A stretch of 64,000 nt of DNA from positions 56,877,878 through 56,941,877 of the forward strand of contig NC_057812.1 of the NCBI RefSeq assembly GCF_018294505.1, in the 5' to 3' direction. The notes below the pieces were generated by a model. That model was not told where the DNA came from. It saw only the letters and a list, made by a program, of their open reading frames with translations, and searched no databases. Shown here piece by piece: positions 23,856 to 34,532 of the stretch. This DNA comes from Triticum aestivum (lineage: Eukaryota > Streptophyta > Magnoliopsida > Poales > Poaceae). Each line of letters opens with the position of its first letter. The stretch's first letter is position 1. A program made the position numbers and the translations under genes.

Positions 23856-24584
23856 TGTATCCTCTATTGTTCATGGCACTAAAAAGAAGAAATAAAATTT
23901 AATTAGAAAAAAATGTTCATGTATTACATATAAATGTATGTATATTTCTCGAAAAGGCGATAATTAAATTAAAATGTTCATGTATCCTAAAAAACTGTCA
24001 TAAAATTAAGGCTTATGTATAAAAATGTGTTTATGTGTATCAAAATAATTTTTATGTATTTAAAAATACATATTCATAAATTGACGAAAAAAGAATAAGA
24101 GGTAGAAAATGAAAAGTTAGAATTTATACTATAAAAATAAAAACCTGCAAATAATATAAAAATGGTAATAATGAAAAGGGGAAAGGAGAATAAATATAAA
24201 TACAAATACACCGAAAAATAAATAATAACATGATCAAATTAGGCTTGATCAGCATACCGTGGGAGGACATGGACGTCGATAGTCATATTTCCTGCAATTG
24301 GTGGTAAACTGGATTTCCGTGAATAACAACATGCTTTTTTTTTATAATCGAGTAACAACATGCATGTGGAGGAGATGTAAGCCTCATGACAGGCCCACAA
24401 GGCTCGACCCGATATTGCAAAAGGCCTGGCTTGCGAGTTACTTTTGTATGTGCTTGACGCGTGTGTTTTTTGCTAGTTTTCCGAATATCCATTTCTGAGC
24501 ACAGACTTATCTACATCCGGTCAAGAAAACATTCACACACAAAAATTCAAAAAAAATCTATCTTTTTTATCATGGAGAGTGATA
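23856..24584. other. AT-rich spacer
   Basis: Repeated 'aatgttcatgta' words fill 23890-24080, with AT-rich low-complexity DNA after that. No gene is seen. Confidence 0.4.
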
Positions 24585-24738
24585 TGCGCTCCAATTTCAG
24601 ATTATTTGGATACATGAGTAGTTCTCAGCAAAAACTGGCAAATTGGGTCAGAATAGTAAACTTTTTTATAGACCCTAATTTTGTCTTTTTTTTCCAAGAG
24701 CTACTCAGATGTCCAAATAATTTAAAATTTGGAGCGCA
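24585..24738. mobile_element. Foldback (hairpin) element, MITE-like
   Basis: TGCGCTCCAATTTCAGATTA at 24585 is the inverted counterpart of TAATTTAAAATTTGGAGCGC A ending at 24738. Pairing continues inward through GAGTAG and the 'gggtc' words (24646, 24670) to a small loop near 24660. The whole stretch could form one imperfect hairpin with arms of about 70 bases. Terminal target duplication was not established. Confidence 0.7.
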
Positions 24739-25624
24739 CCTCACGCACTAATTATCTACCATGCAAAAGATAACTAGACTTTTTTAATTATTCTAGTATT
24801 TGTTTTGATTTTTTCCTTTATCGCGGGCGCAGATGAGCCTGGCACCGAATCTCTGCTCTCCTAGTTTTCATCTCTATCTCTATCTTTTCTACTACTTAAT
24901 TAAAAAAAGTTTTATGTTTCACTTTTCTTCTCACCACCGCTTCGTCCAACCTTTCCTGTATAACAATCAATCACCTAAATTAACTTACATTGTGAACTAA
25001 TTCCATTTTAATTTACTTGCCGAAATTCTCGTCAAAATATAAGGTAAATCACGGGCAAGATTTGATAAACATTAATTTGCATAATCATATAAATATGGGC
25101 ATGTAAATCGCAAGCTAACGTACTAGAATGTTTATATCTCCTTTCAACGCACGGGCATTGTACTAGTAAAATAAAAAATGGTTCATTACTCTCGGCTTCT
25201 ACATTAAAGATGCACACAAGACACTGAAAATCCGAGCATGTCACGGTAACTTCTACCTTTTTCTTTTTAATTGTAGATGATGCTATCTTAGCAATGTCAC
25301 CTAAGATAATTGCTGAGTTGGAAGAGGAAGAAATAGGGGGGGGGGGGGGGGGGGGGGTAAAAAGGTTGCGTTCTCCTAAGAATTTTTTTATGAATATATT
25401 TTGAACCATGCAGGAGAACTGCATGTGATTTATCAAGGAGAATGAAAACCAGGGACAAAACCCCAAGGAGCACAAAAATACACGACCAAAGGATCTAAAA
25501 AAAACCTCGCCAAACTCTTCCGGACACACAAACAATGAATGAAAAAAATCAAATGTTGTTATCCGATGTATCAATCAACCCATTAGGGAAAAAGGATCAT
25601 TTTTAGCAATCCTTTGAGGCAAAG
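24739..25624. other. Spacer with a 22-base G run
   Basis: No gene is seen. 25336-25357 is an uninterrupted run of 22 G. The minus-strand open frame across it (25032-25574) lacks any recognisable domain. Confidence 0.4.
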
Positions 25625-25649
25625 AGGCTCTAAAAGAAATAATGCACAT
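25625..25649. repeat. Target-site duplication of retroposon copy B, left
   Basis: AGGCTCTAAAAGAAATAATG CACAT (25 bp) is repeated exactly at 47965-47989. It brackets the retroposon and everything later inserted in it, and marks the pre-insertion site. Confidence 0.93.
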
Positions 25650-26265
25650 CTGTCGTTATCCTCCCCTTCAAGAAAAGATTAGGGTTCCTTTGCCTCCCGT
25701 CGGCGCCGCCGCTAGTCCATCTCGTCTCCGGTGGCCTTAGGGCCATGGCGGCGCGGTGGATCCCGGCCCTTGCCGGTGGGAGGACTCCGTTTTTAGATGT
25801 TTATTCAAGTTTTGTTAGGTTTGTGTCCTTCTCGGGAAGACGAGACGACATCGGCTCCCTAATAAGGTCTTCCCCACCTAGTGCTCGTTCCGGTGATGTG
25901 TCTAGCATCGTCGGTGGGCATGTAGAGGTGTGTCTCCGACAGATCTATCCTTGGTGGATTTGCTCGGATCTGGTCGTAGTTCGTCTACGTTTGTGTTTCT
26001 TCAGGTTGAATCCTTCTGATCTACGCTACTCTTCATCGGCGGCGGTTGCTGTTCTGCTGCGCTGGTCCCATGGGGCCTTAGCACGACGACTTTCCGATTG
26101 TCTACTAAAACAAGTTTTTCCCGGTTTCGACGAGGAGGAGCGATCACGGCGGCGCGCCTTCGGCTCGCTTCGGTGCTTGTAGCGTCGCTAGGTGGTCTAC
26201 GGACCTAAATGTAATTTTTATTATTTATGGTGTTCGTTGTATTGCCATGATTGAAGATGAATAGA
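25650..26265 (+). mobile_element. Unclassified poly(A) retroposon, copy B (main part)
   Basis: The element starts after the 25-bp target duplication with CTGTCGTTATCCTCCCC, then AAGAAAAGATTAGGGTTCCT and CCTCCCGTCGGCGCCG. It continues to ATTGAAGATGAATAGA at 26265, where the CACTA transposon cuts it. The remaining 3' end (TTGGAAGTTTTCTCG plus poly(A)) is at 47943-47964. Full length would be about 638 bp. The long duplication and A tail indicate LINE-dependent retroposition. A 145-codon open frame (25745-26182) exists but is not clearly kept in the other copies. Confidence 0.85.
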
Positions 26266-26286
26266 CACTAGTACAAAACAGGGCTT

Positions 26287-26559
26287 TGGTCCAGGCCAGG
26301 TCAGCCCATTAGTCCCGGTTCAGTCCAGAACCTGGACCAATAGGGGCATTGGACCCGGTTCGTGAGCCCAGGGGGCCGGCCGGGCCACGTGGGCCATTGG
26401 TCCCGGTTCATCTGGACCTTTTGGTCCCGGTTGGTGGGACGAATCGGGACCAATGGGCCTCGCTTCTGGCCCACCACCATTGGTCCCGGTTGGTGGCTTG
26501 AACCGGGACCAAAGGCTCCCCTTTAGTCCCGGTTCATGCCACCAACCGGGACCAATGAG
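26287..26559. repeat. Left subterminal repeats of the CACTA element
   Basis: The motif TTGGTCCCGGTT and its inverse AACCGGGACCAA recur about ten times in both orientations, often as short palindromes separated by 'ggtgg' or 'catgcc'. In CACTA elements such arrays bind the element-encoded TNPA-like protein. Confidence 0.85.
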
Positions 26560-27109
26560 GTGCCTATACATACCCCCTCGCGTAAGAGCAGAGCACACTG
26601 CTCTGTTTTTTTCTGGCCGAGGGGGAGAGGGCTTGGTGGTGCTCTAGCTCATCTCCTATGCACACAAGGTGTTCGATGGAATGCCCGAGCCACACTACTT
26701 AAGCTTTCTCCTCTCCAAGCTCGACCTCCAAGCTCCATTTTCCTCAATATTTGTCTAGATTTAGCGGTCTGTCACGCCCCGTCCCCGTCTTCACCGCCGT
26801 CGATCACCCGCGCCGAGCTCATCGCCGGCACCACCGTGGTGAGCCTCTTGTTCTTATCTTCTTTCTGAAAGAAAAAATATTCTTACTTGTATGTTTACAT
26901 AGATACTTGTATTATTTTCTTACTTTTATTATTGCATCTTATATAGTGCGATGGTTTTGGTATCCGCCCTCGTCGGCCCTCGTCATGTCTATGATTCGGA
27001 TGTGGTATATATATTATCTTTATAACTATTGGTTCATTTATTGTTTATGAAAATTATGCCGACCAACGTGACATAGATTTTATTTATGTAGGATGTATGT
27101 GAATCGGAA

Positions 27110-27396
27110 ATGCCAACCGACCCTATTGTCGAGAGGTTAAATTTAGTTGGAGAAGAAAACAATTTGTTGAAGGAAAAAATAAAAAAATTGAGGAGGAGAA
27201 GATGATATTCGAGTTGCATGTTGCGGATGTCGTCGATGATCACAAGATCAAGATGGATGCAATGCGCTTGAAGATTAGAAAGATTAAAAAATATGCCATT
27301 CATACCGAGGCTTGGTATCATTATGTTGTTGGATCAATTGTTACCTTGGTTGCGATTATGATCACATTTGTTTTTGCATTGAAATGTTTTACATAG
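27110..27396 (+). pseudogene. Small CACTA accessory ORF: coiled coil plus C-terminal membrane segment, frameshifted
   Basis: Two frames overlap around a run of seven A (27181-27187). The first gives MPTDPIVERLNLVGEENNLL and a lysine-rich stretch. The second continues with FELHVADVVDDHKIKMDAM, KIRKIKKYAIHTEAWYHY and a hydrophobic tail VVGSIVTLVAIMITFVFAL ending at 27396. Restoring one A would join them to about 95 residues: an N-terminal heptad-like region and one C-terminal membrane helix, like a tail-anchored protein. It lies between the left end and the tnp2 gene, just after a possible acceptor (27089-27091). Its role is unknown; it is not part of the classical TNPA/TNPD pair. Confidence 0.6.
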
Positions 27397-27533
27397 TTTC
27401 AATGTATGGTTTAATTAATTAGATGCTCTGGAGAGCTATATGTTGTTAGATGAGAACTATGTATGCACTTTGGTTTTAATGTGATGATGAAATTCTATTA
27501 ATTTGGACACTTAATTATATATAATGCACGCAG

Positions 27534-28996
27534 ATGAACCGGCAATGGATGTACAGTGACAGACACACCTCCGAGTACATTAAGGGCGTGCATGAGTTTC
27601 TCGATGCGGCTGAGGCAAACAAGCAGAATGGTTTTATGTGTTGTCCATGCACTGAATGTGGGAATACGAGGTCTTACTCTAACCGGAAAATCCTTCACTC
27701 CCACCTGCTTTACAAGGGTTTCATGCCACACTATAATGTTTGGACGAGGCACGGAGAAATAGGGGTTATGATGGAAGACGACGAAGAAGAAGAGTACGAT
27801 GACAACTATGTGCCCCCTGAATACGGTGATGCTGCAACGGGGGGAGCTTGTGAAGATCAAGAGGAACTAGACGATGTGCCCAATGATGCTGCAACAGGTG
27901 AAGCTGCTGAAGATCAAGAGGAACCAGACGATGTGCCCGATGATGATGATCTCCGCCGGGTCATTGTCGATGCAATGACGCAATGCGAAAGTCAAAAGGA
28001 GAAGCTGAAGTTCGATCGCATGTTAGAGGATCACAAAAAAAGGTTGTACCCCAATTGCGAAGATGGCAACACAAAGCTCGGTATCGTACTGGAATTGCTG
28101 CAGTGGAAGGCAGAGAATGTTGTGGCTGACAAAGGATTTGAGAAGCTACTGAAAATATTGAAGAAGAAGCTTCCAAAGGATAACGAATTGCCCGACAGTA
28201 CATACGCAGCAAAGAAGGTCGTATGCCCTCTAGGATTGGAGGTGGAGAAGATACATGCATGCCCTAATGACTGCATCCTCTACCGCGGTGCATACAAGGA
28301 TCTGAATGCATGCCCGGTATGCGGTGCATTGCGGTATAAGATCAGACGAGATGACCCTAGTGATGTTGACGGCGAGCCCCCCCCCCCCCCCAGGAAGAGG
28401 GTTCCTGCGAAGGTGATGTGGTATGCTCCTATAATACCACAGTTGAAATGTCTGTTCAGAAACGAAGAGCATGCCAAGTTGATGCGATGGCACAGTGAGA
28501 ACCGGAAGAAAGATGGGAAGTTGAGAGCACCCGCTGACGGGTCGCAGTGGAGAAAAATCGAGAGAAAGTACTGGGATGAGTTTTCAAAGGACCTAAGGAA
28601 TGTATGGTTTTCTTTAAGCGCGGATGGCATTAATACTTTCGGGGAGCAGAGCAGCAATCACAGCACCTGGCCCGTGACTCTATGTATGTATAACCGTTCG
28701 TCCTAGCCAATGATGTGGCACAGGTTATCTATGTGAAGGACATGTCTACCAAACCGAGAAAAAGAAAAGATAAGGAAGCGAATACATCATATGATGAGCC
28801 AAAGCGCCACATAGTTCTTTTAGGAAAAAGGGACATCCTGGGAGTGGACGGCAAGACAGACATGTCTGAAGATTATGAAAAGTTTCATGAAATTCCTCCC
28901 TTCAATGTCAAGGCTCACCCAAGCATCCTGATAAACGATGAAGATTATTCATGGTTACGGCGCAATAAGCAAATGACACAAGCGAAGAAAAAGTGA
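27534..28996 (+). pseudogene. CACTA tnp2 transposase gene with the catalytic core deleted
   Basis: The first part (27534 to about 28692) encodes the transposase-associated N-terminus: MNRQWMYSDRHTSEYIKGV, then a Cys pattern MCCPCTECGN, an acidic linker with repeated DAATG..EDQEE units, CPNDCILYRG..LNACPVCG and PRKRVPAKVMWYAPIIPQLK. It breaks off at TWPVTLCMYN. The next bases encode, in another frame, FVLANDVAQVIYVKDM and KRDILGVDG..EIPPFNVKA to a stop at 28996, which match the extreme C-terminus of tnp2 proteins. The DDE catalytic region between them is missing, so this is an internal deletion of probably about 2 kb with its junction near 28692. A 15-base C run (28377-28391) encodes a proline stretch. 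The product cannot catalyse transposition. Confidence 0.85.
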
Positions 28997-29199
28997 AGAC
29001 TTTCTCCCGCAACTATTATGATGATACCATGCCAACTTTGTAACACACGAGTATGCTATGCCAACTTTTTCAGAGTTCATTTAAAAACTATGAATTTAGG
29101 TCGAATTTTCTCTATAGGTGCATCTATGTTCATTTTTTTAATAAAGTTAATCACAAACTTGTGATTCACACAAATTTCAAAGAATACAAATTTTAACTA

Positions 29200-30100
29200 T
29201 TCAAATTTGAAAACTAATGGCACTAACAAAAAATTTATATTTTTTCTAAAACTAATGGCACTAACAAAAAGTTTATAATTTTGCTGACCTAAAAGCAAAA
29301 AAGAAATAAAAAATAAAGCAAAAAACAAAAGAAAATAAATAATGTAGAAAACAAAACAAAAAATCTGGAAAACAAAAAAATAGCAACAATAAGTATTTTT
29401 TTTGTAAATAGAAACAAAATAAAATAAAGAAAGAAACAAAGAAAACTAAAAAGTGCTTTCAAATTTGAAAACTAATGGCACTAACAGAAAGTTTATAATT
29501 TTTCTAAAACTAAAAGCAAAAAGAATTAAAAAAAAATAAAGCAAAAAACAAAAAAAATAATTAATGCAGAAAACAAAACAAAAAATGGAAAAAATAGCAA
29601 CAATAAGTATTTTGTTGTAAGTGGAAACAAAATAAAATAAATAAAGCAACAAAGAAAACAAAAAAACTAAAAAAGTGTTTTTCAAATTTGAAACTAATGG
29701 CACTAACAGAAAGTTTGTAATTTTTCGAAAACTAAAAGCAAAAAGAATAAAAAAATAAAGCAAAAAACAAAATAAAATAAATAATGCAGAAAACAAAACA
29801 AAAAAACTGGAAAAAAATAGCAACAATAAGTATTTTGTTGTAAGTAGAAAAAAATAAAGCAACAAAGAAAACTAAAAAACTAAAAAAGTGTTTTCAAATT
29901 TGAAAACTAATGGCACTAACAGAAAGTTCATAATTTTTCTAAAACTAAAAGCAAAAAAGAATTAAAATATAAAGCAAAAAACAAAAGAAAATAAATAATG
30001 CAGAAAATAAAACAAAAAACTGGAAAAAAATAGCAACAATGAGTATTTTGTTGTAAGTAGAAACAAAATAAAATAAATAAAACAACAAAGAAAAAAAGTG
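29200..30100. repeat. AT-rich tandem array in the CACTA element
   Basis: About four units of 205-250 bp each begin near 'caaatttgaaaactaatggc' (29206, 29460, 29686, 29894). They continue through A-rich runs and 'tagcaacaataagtatt'. Units differ mostly by small indels in A runs. Confidence 0.8.
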
Positions 30101-30329
30101 CCACCTACTGGGCCCCACGGCCTGAATACGACTAGAAACCTTACCATGGGCCAGGATTCAGGCCCGCAGGAGGCCCAGTAGGCCCACAGGCACACAGCGC
30201 AGGGTTAGTCCTGAAAGCCTGCATTTGAGAGGAGCTCGAGAGGGAAGGCGTAGTAGCGCTTATAAACCACTCTCAAGCTCTCTCAGCTAGCGAGGTGGGA
30301 CTAAAGTTTTGGCGTGGGGCAGCACAAGG

Positions 30330-30445
30330 CCTTTGGTCCCGGTTGGTGCCAGCAACCGGGACTAAAGGGGGCATTGGTCATGGTTCGTGGCACAAACCGT
30401 GACCAATGCCCCCCTTTAGTCCCGGTTGGTGCCACCAACCGGGAC
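30330..30445. repeat. Internal block of CACTA subterminal-type repeats
   Basis: TTTGGTCCCGGTTGGTGCC, its inverse and a variant GGTCATGGTTCG occur here, far from either end. The DNA before it (30100-30300), with GGGCCCACGG and a promoter-like 'gcttataaacc', also resembles CACTA end regions. It may be the relic of a second element end. Confidence 0.7.
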
Positions 30446-30449
30446 GACG

Positions 30450-30679
30450 TCGACCGCCAGGCACGTCGCCCCCGCCGTCGCCATCGCTTGTGCCCGTCAT
30501 CGCCGTCGCCCGCACCCTCGCCGGCCGTCGCCCGCGCCCGTCGTCGCCATTGCCCGCGCCCTCGCTGGCCGTCCCCTGCCCCGACGCGTCGCCGCCTCTG
30601 TGAGCACCGCGCGTCTGCCGCCCCCGCCGCCGCCGTACATTTTTTAATTATACATGTTTTTACATGTTTTTAGATTTTC

Positions 30680-30713
<34 letters not shown>

Positions 30714-30974
30714 ATTTTAGATATATGTTTTTGTATGTATGTTCATATATGTTCTTTTTATGTATGTTCATATAGGTATATATGTATGTATTTTTTCAAT
30801 TGTAGTGATGTTTTAAAAATACATATATGCAAAAGTTAGATTTTTTTATTAGAAAAGTTTTATCTATATATGTTCTCTGATTTAGTACATTTTAGGTTAG
30901 TTTCATTTTAAAAAAAGTTTTATATATTTAGGAAGAAGGAATAAAAGGAAGAAGAAGGAAGAAAATGTTTTATA
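30450..30974. other. GC-rich then AT-rich CACTA interior
   Basis: 30450-30640 is made of CGTCGCC-type words, and 30679-30704 is a (TA)13 microsatellite. An AT-rich stretch with repeated 'atgtatgttcatat' follows. No gene is seen. Confidence 0.5.
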
Positions 30975-31639
30975 TATGAGGGTCCAGAGGGGGTCGACGG
31001 TCGAGAGGGGGTCGAGAGGGGGTCGTCGAACATGAGAGGAAGAAAAGGATAAAAAAAGAGAAAGAAGAAAAAAAAAAAGAGGAGAAGAAAGAATAGAGGA
31101 GATCTTCTCCTCTCTTTTTTCTTCTTCTTCCTCTTTTTTTTATCAGGAGCGAGGGTCGTCGATGGTCGCCGAACATGAGAGGAAGAAGAGGATAAAAAAA
31201 GAAGAGGAAAAAGAAAAAAAGACGAGAAGAAAGAATAGAGGAGAAGAATCTATTCTTTCTTCTCCTCTTTTTTTTCTTCTTCTTCCTCTTTTTTTCTATC
31301 GGGAACGAGGGTCGTCGAGGGTCGCCGAGGGGTCGAGGGTCGAGAGGGGGTCGACGATCGCCGAGGGGTCGAGGGTCGAGAGGGGGTCTAGGGTCGCCGA
31401 GGGGTCGAGGATCGTCGAACATGAGAGGAAGAAGAGGATAAAAAAAGAAGAGGAAGAAGAAAAAAAAGAGGAGAAGAAAGAATAGAGGAGTTCTTCTCCT
31501 CTTTTTTTCTTCTTCTTCCTCTTTTTTTATCAGGAACGAGGGTCGTCGAGGGTCGCCGAGCGGTAGAGGAAACCCTAAATAGCAAGTATCGTCGGTGTGA
31601 GATACATGTGGCCGTCGGTGTCGGACAGTACATCAACGT
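30975..31639. repeat. Purine/pyrimidine hairpin array, left part
   Basis: Three or more units consist of 'gagggtcgtcgagggtcgcc', then 'gaggaagaagaggataaaaa' and a purine-rich run. Each is followed by its inverse (ctcctctttttttcttcttc), so every unit can fold back on itself. The last unit ends with AGAGGAAACCCTAAATAGCA and 'tgtgagatacatgtggccgt', then the LTR retrotransposon insertion at 31640. Confidence 0.8.
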
Positions 31640-32769
31640 TGAAAGATCGTGGATGTTGCCTAGAGGGGGGTCAATAGGCGTTTTAAAATAATTACGGTTT
31701 AGGCTTGAACAAATGCGGAATAAACCTAGCGGTTAATTTGTCAAGCACAAAACCTACAACAACTAGGCTCACCTATGTGCACCAACAACTTATGCTAAGC
31801 AAGATAGACTACTAGGTAATAGCAAGATATATGATAAGAAACAATATGACTATCACAAAGTAAAGTGCATAAGTAAAGAGCTCGGGTAAGAGATAACCGA
31901 GGCACGCGGAGACGACGATGTATCCCGAAGTTCACACCCTTGCGGATGCTAATCTCCGTTTCGAGCGGTGTGGAGGCACAATGCTCCCCAAGAAGCCACT
32001 AGGGCCACCGTAATCTCCTCACGCCCTCGCACAATGCAAGATATCGTGATTCCACTAAGGGACCCTTGAGGGCGGTCACCGAACCTGTACAAATGGCAAC
32101 CCTTGGGGGCGGTTACCGAACCCGTACACTTTGGCAACCCTTGGGGGCGGTCACCGGAACCCGTCAAATTGCTCGGGGCGATCTCCACAACCTAATTGGA
32201 GACCCCGACGCTTGGCCGGAGCTTTACACCACAATGATTGAGCTCCGAACACCACAAAGGTTGGGGTTAACTCCCCAACAACACCACGAAACTTCACCAC
32301 AATGGAATATGGCTCCGAGGTGACCTCAACCGTCTAGAGCGCACAAGCACCCAAGAGGAACAAGCTCAAGGGTACCAAGCACCCAAGAGTAATAAGCTTC
32401 TCAACTTGTAACTTCCACGTATCACCGTGGAGAACTCAAACCGATGCATCAAATGCAATGGCAAGGGCACACGGAGTGCCCAAGTCCTTCTCTCCCAAAT
32501 CCCACCGAAGCAACAAATGCTAGGAAGGAAATTGAGAGGAAGAACGAAGAAGAGAACATGAAGAACTCCAAGATCTAGATCCAAGGGGTTCCCCTCACAT
32601 AGAGGAGAAAGTGATTGGTGGAAACGTGGATCTAGATCTCCTCTCTCTTTTCCCTCAAGAACTAGCAAGAATCATTGGAGGGATTGAGAGTTAGCAAGCT
32701 CGAAGAAGGTCAACAATGGAGGAAGAACATGAGCTAAAGAGATAAGGTTCATTGGGGAAGAAGACCCCC

Positions 32770-32776
32770 TTTTATA
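32770..32776 (-). promoter_or_regulatory. TATA box in the left LTR
   Basis: On the minus strand TATAAAA lies in CCTATAAAAGGGGGTC, a classic LTR promoter context, just downstream of the palindromic motif array. Confidence 0.75.
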
Positions 32777-32816
32777 GGTGGGGAAGAATCCAACCGTTAT
32801 GCTCACAGCCCGCACA

Positions 32817-33151
32817 GATCGGTACTACCGCTCCAAGGAGCGGTACTACCGCTAGGGCGGAAGTACCCCTTTGAAAAACAACAGCGAGGAGGCAAAAGTC
32901 CAGAAGAACCGCCGGAGCGGTACTACCGCTCGTCCTCACGGTACTACTGCTCGACCTCATGGTACTACCGCAAATGGTAGCGGTACTACTGCTTGCGAGC
33001 GGTACTAAAAAAATACATCCGGGCCTACCACCGCAAGACTTGGGATGAGTTTTTGGTCCGGAGCGGTACTACCGCTGTAGGAGCCCCGGTAGTACTGCTC
33101 TGGAGCGGTAGTAAAAAATTACATCCGCTCCAATTCGCGGTAGTACCGCTG
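32817..33151. repeat. GCGGTACTACCGC motif array in U3 (left LTR)
   Basis: About eleven copies of GCGGTACTACCGC or close variants (GCGGTAGTAC, GGTACTAAAA) occur in both orientations. Each is a near-perfect palindrome. On the transcribed strand the array lies 40-380 bp upstream of the TATA box. Confidence 0.88.
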
Positions 33152-34518
33152 CAGCCTTTTCAGAACACCAAAACTGCCACAACTTTTACAAACGGACTCC
33201 GAATTCGATGAAACCAAGTTTGTTGGAAAGCTAGCGACAAGGACTAACACAATCTTCAAAGAAATATCAATAAGAAGCAAATGAGAAAAGGCCCATAAGA
33301 AAATGGTGAGAACTCTTCCTTGGAAAAAACCGGTAAAACCTCCAACACCGAAAACATCATAGAAGATGCATGCGAACTCCGTTTTCGATGAACTCAAGCT
33401 TGTCATCAAGATGACCATAAGCTCTAAGACTCACAAAGAGAACCAAACAAGAACCACGAGAGATGATGCAAGGATGCAATGTTTTGAGCTCTCTACTAAC
33501 GATATGATCAAACTACCAACTTGAGAGCCCCCCTTGATAGTACGACAAACGATCCTATAACCCGGTCTCCAAACTACCACCATGAGACCGGTAAAATAGA
33601 AAACCTATCAAAGGCAAACCTTTGCCTTGCACATGGTCCACTTGAGCTAGATGATGACGATCTTGACTCCCTCAAGTTGGACCACCTTTCTTGATTGCGT
33701 TGGCTCGATGAAGACTAGATGAGTGCTCCCCCATAGTCCACTATGGGTGAGCCACTCTTCGGCACATCTTCACAAGTCCATTGTCGCCAAATGGACGGCA
33801 AGCTTCAAGCACTTGATCTCTTCGCGATGATCCACTTGAACTTGCACACGGCAATCTTGATGACGATCACCACTTGATGTCATCCTCTCCATGGGTTGAG
33901 TGATATCTTCCCCTTGACACAAGCCCATGAACACGTACCTAACCCCACGTAGAACTCTCACATAGACCATGGGTTAGTACACAAAGCACAATGGACAATG
34001 CTTACCAAACCATGGGATCACTTGATCCCTCTCGGTACATCTTCTACGCTTTGTGAGTTGATCAACTTGATTCACTCTTGACTTAGTCTTGATCAGCCTT
34101 GAATCTTTCCAACTCTCTTCATTTGGATGATGTCTTGAAGGTAAACATGAATGATCACACAATCTTCTTCTTCAAGACATGCTTGCAATAAGCTCAACTC
34201 TCACATGACCAAGCTTTGGATAATTCCTTAATAGCACCTTGGTCAACACAAACTCTCCTTGAAACCAACACATGTACTCTGATCACACAATCTTCTTCTT
34301 CAAGACATGCTTGCAATAAGCTCAACTCTCACATGACCAAGCTTTGGATAATTCCTTAATAGCACCTTGGTCAACACAAACTCTCCTTGAAACCAACACA
34401 TGTACTCCAAGAAAAGCCTATGGACAAAACCTTCAAATATAACTCAAGGCAACCATTAGTCCATAGAGATTGTCATCAATTACCAAAACCAAACATGGGG
34501 GCACCGCATGTTCTTTCA

Positions 34519-34532
34519 ATCTCCCCCATTTT
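34519..34532 (-). other. Polypurine tract
   Basis: On the minus strand AAAATGGGGGAGAT directly precedes the 3' LTR, the expected plus-strand priming site of reverse transcription. Confidence 0.8.

Larger units (their letters stand above)
31640..34518 (-). repeat. 3' LTR (left copy)
   Basis: Minus-strand 3' LTR. It contains a 128-bp internal tandem duplication (34153-34280 and onward), a TATA box (32770-32776), an array of GCGGTACTACCGC words (32817-33151), and three units of about 38 bp with 'cccttgggggcggt' (32068-32165). Confidence 0.93.

Noticed and set aside
29200..30100. Regularly repeated units suggesting a CRISPR-like array
   Set aside because: Units are long, AT-rich and diverge throughout without unique spacers, and the DNA is nuclear plant transposon sequence.
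31949..33418. Small open frames in the left LTR, and equal ones at 40492-41961
   Set aside because: They lie in LTR sequence, differ between the two LTRs and have no known domain. They are not genes.
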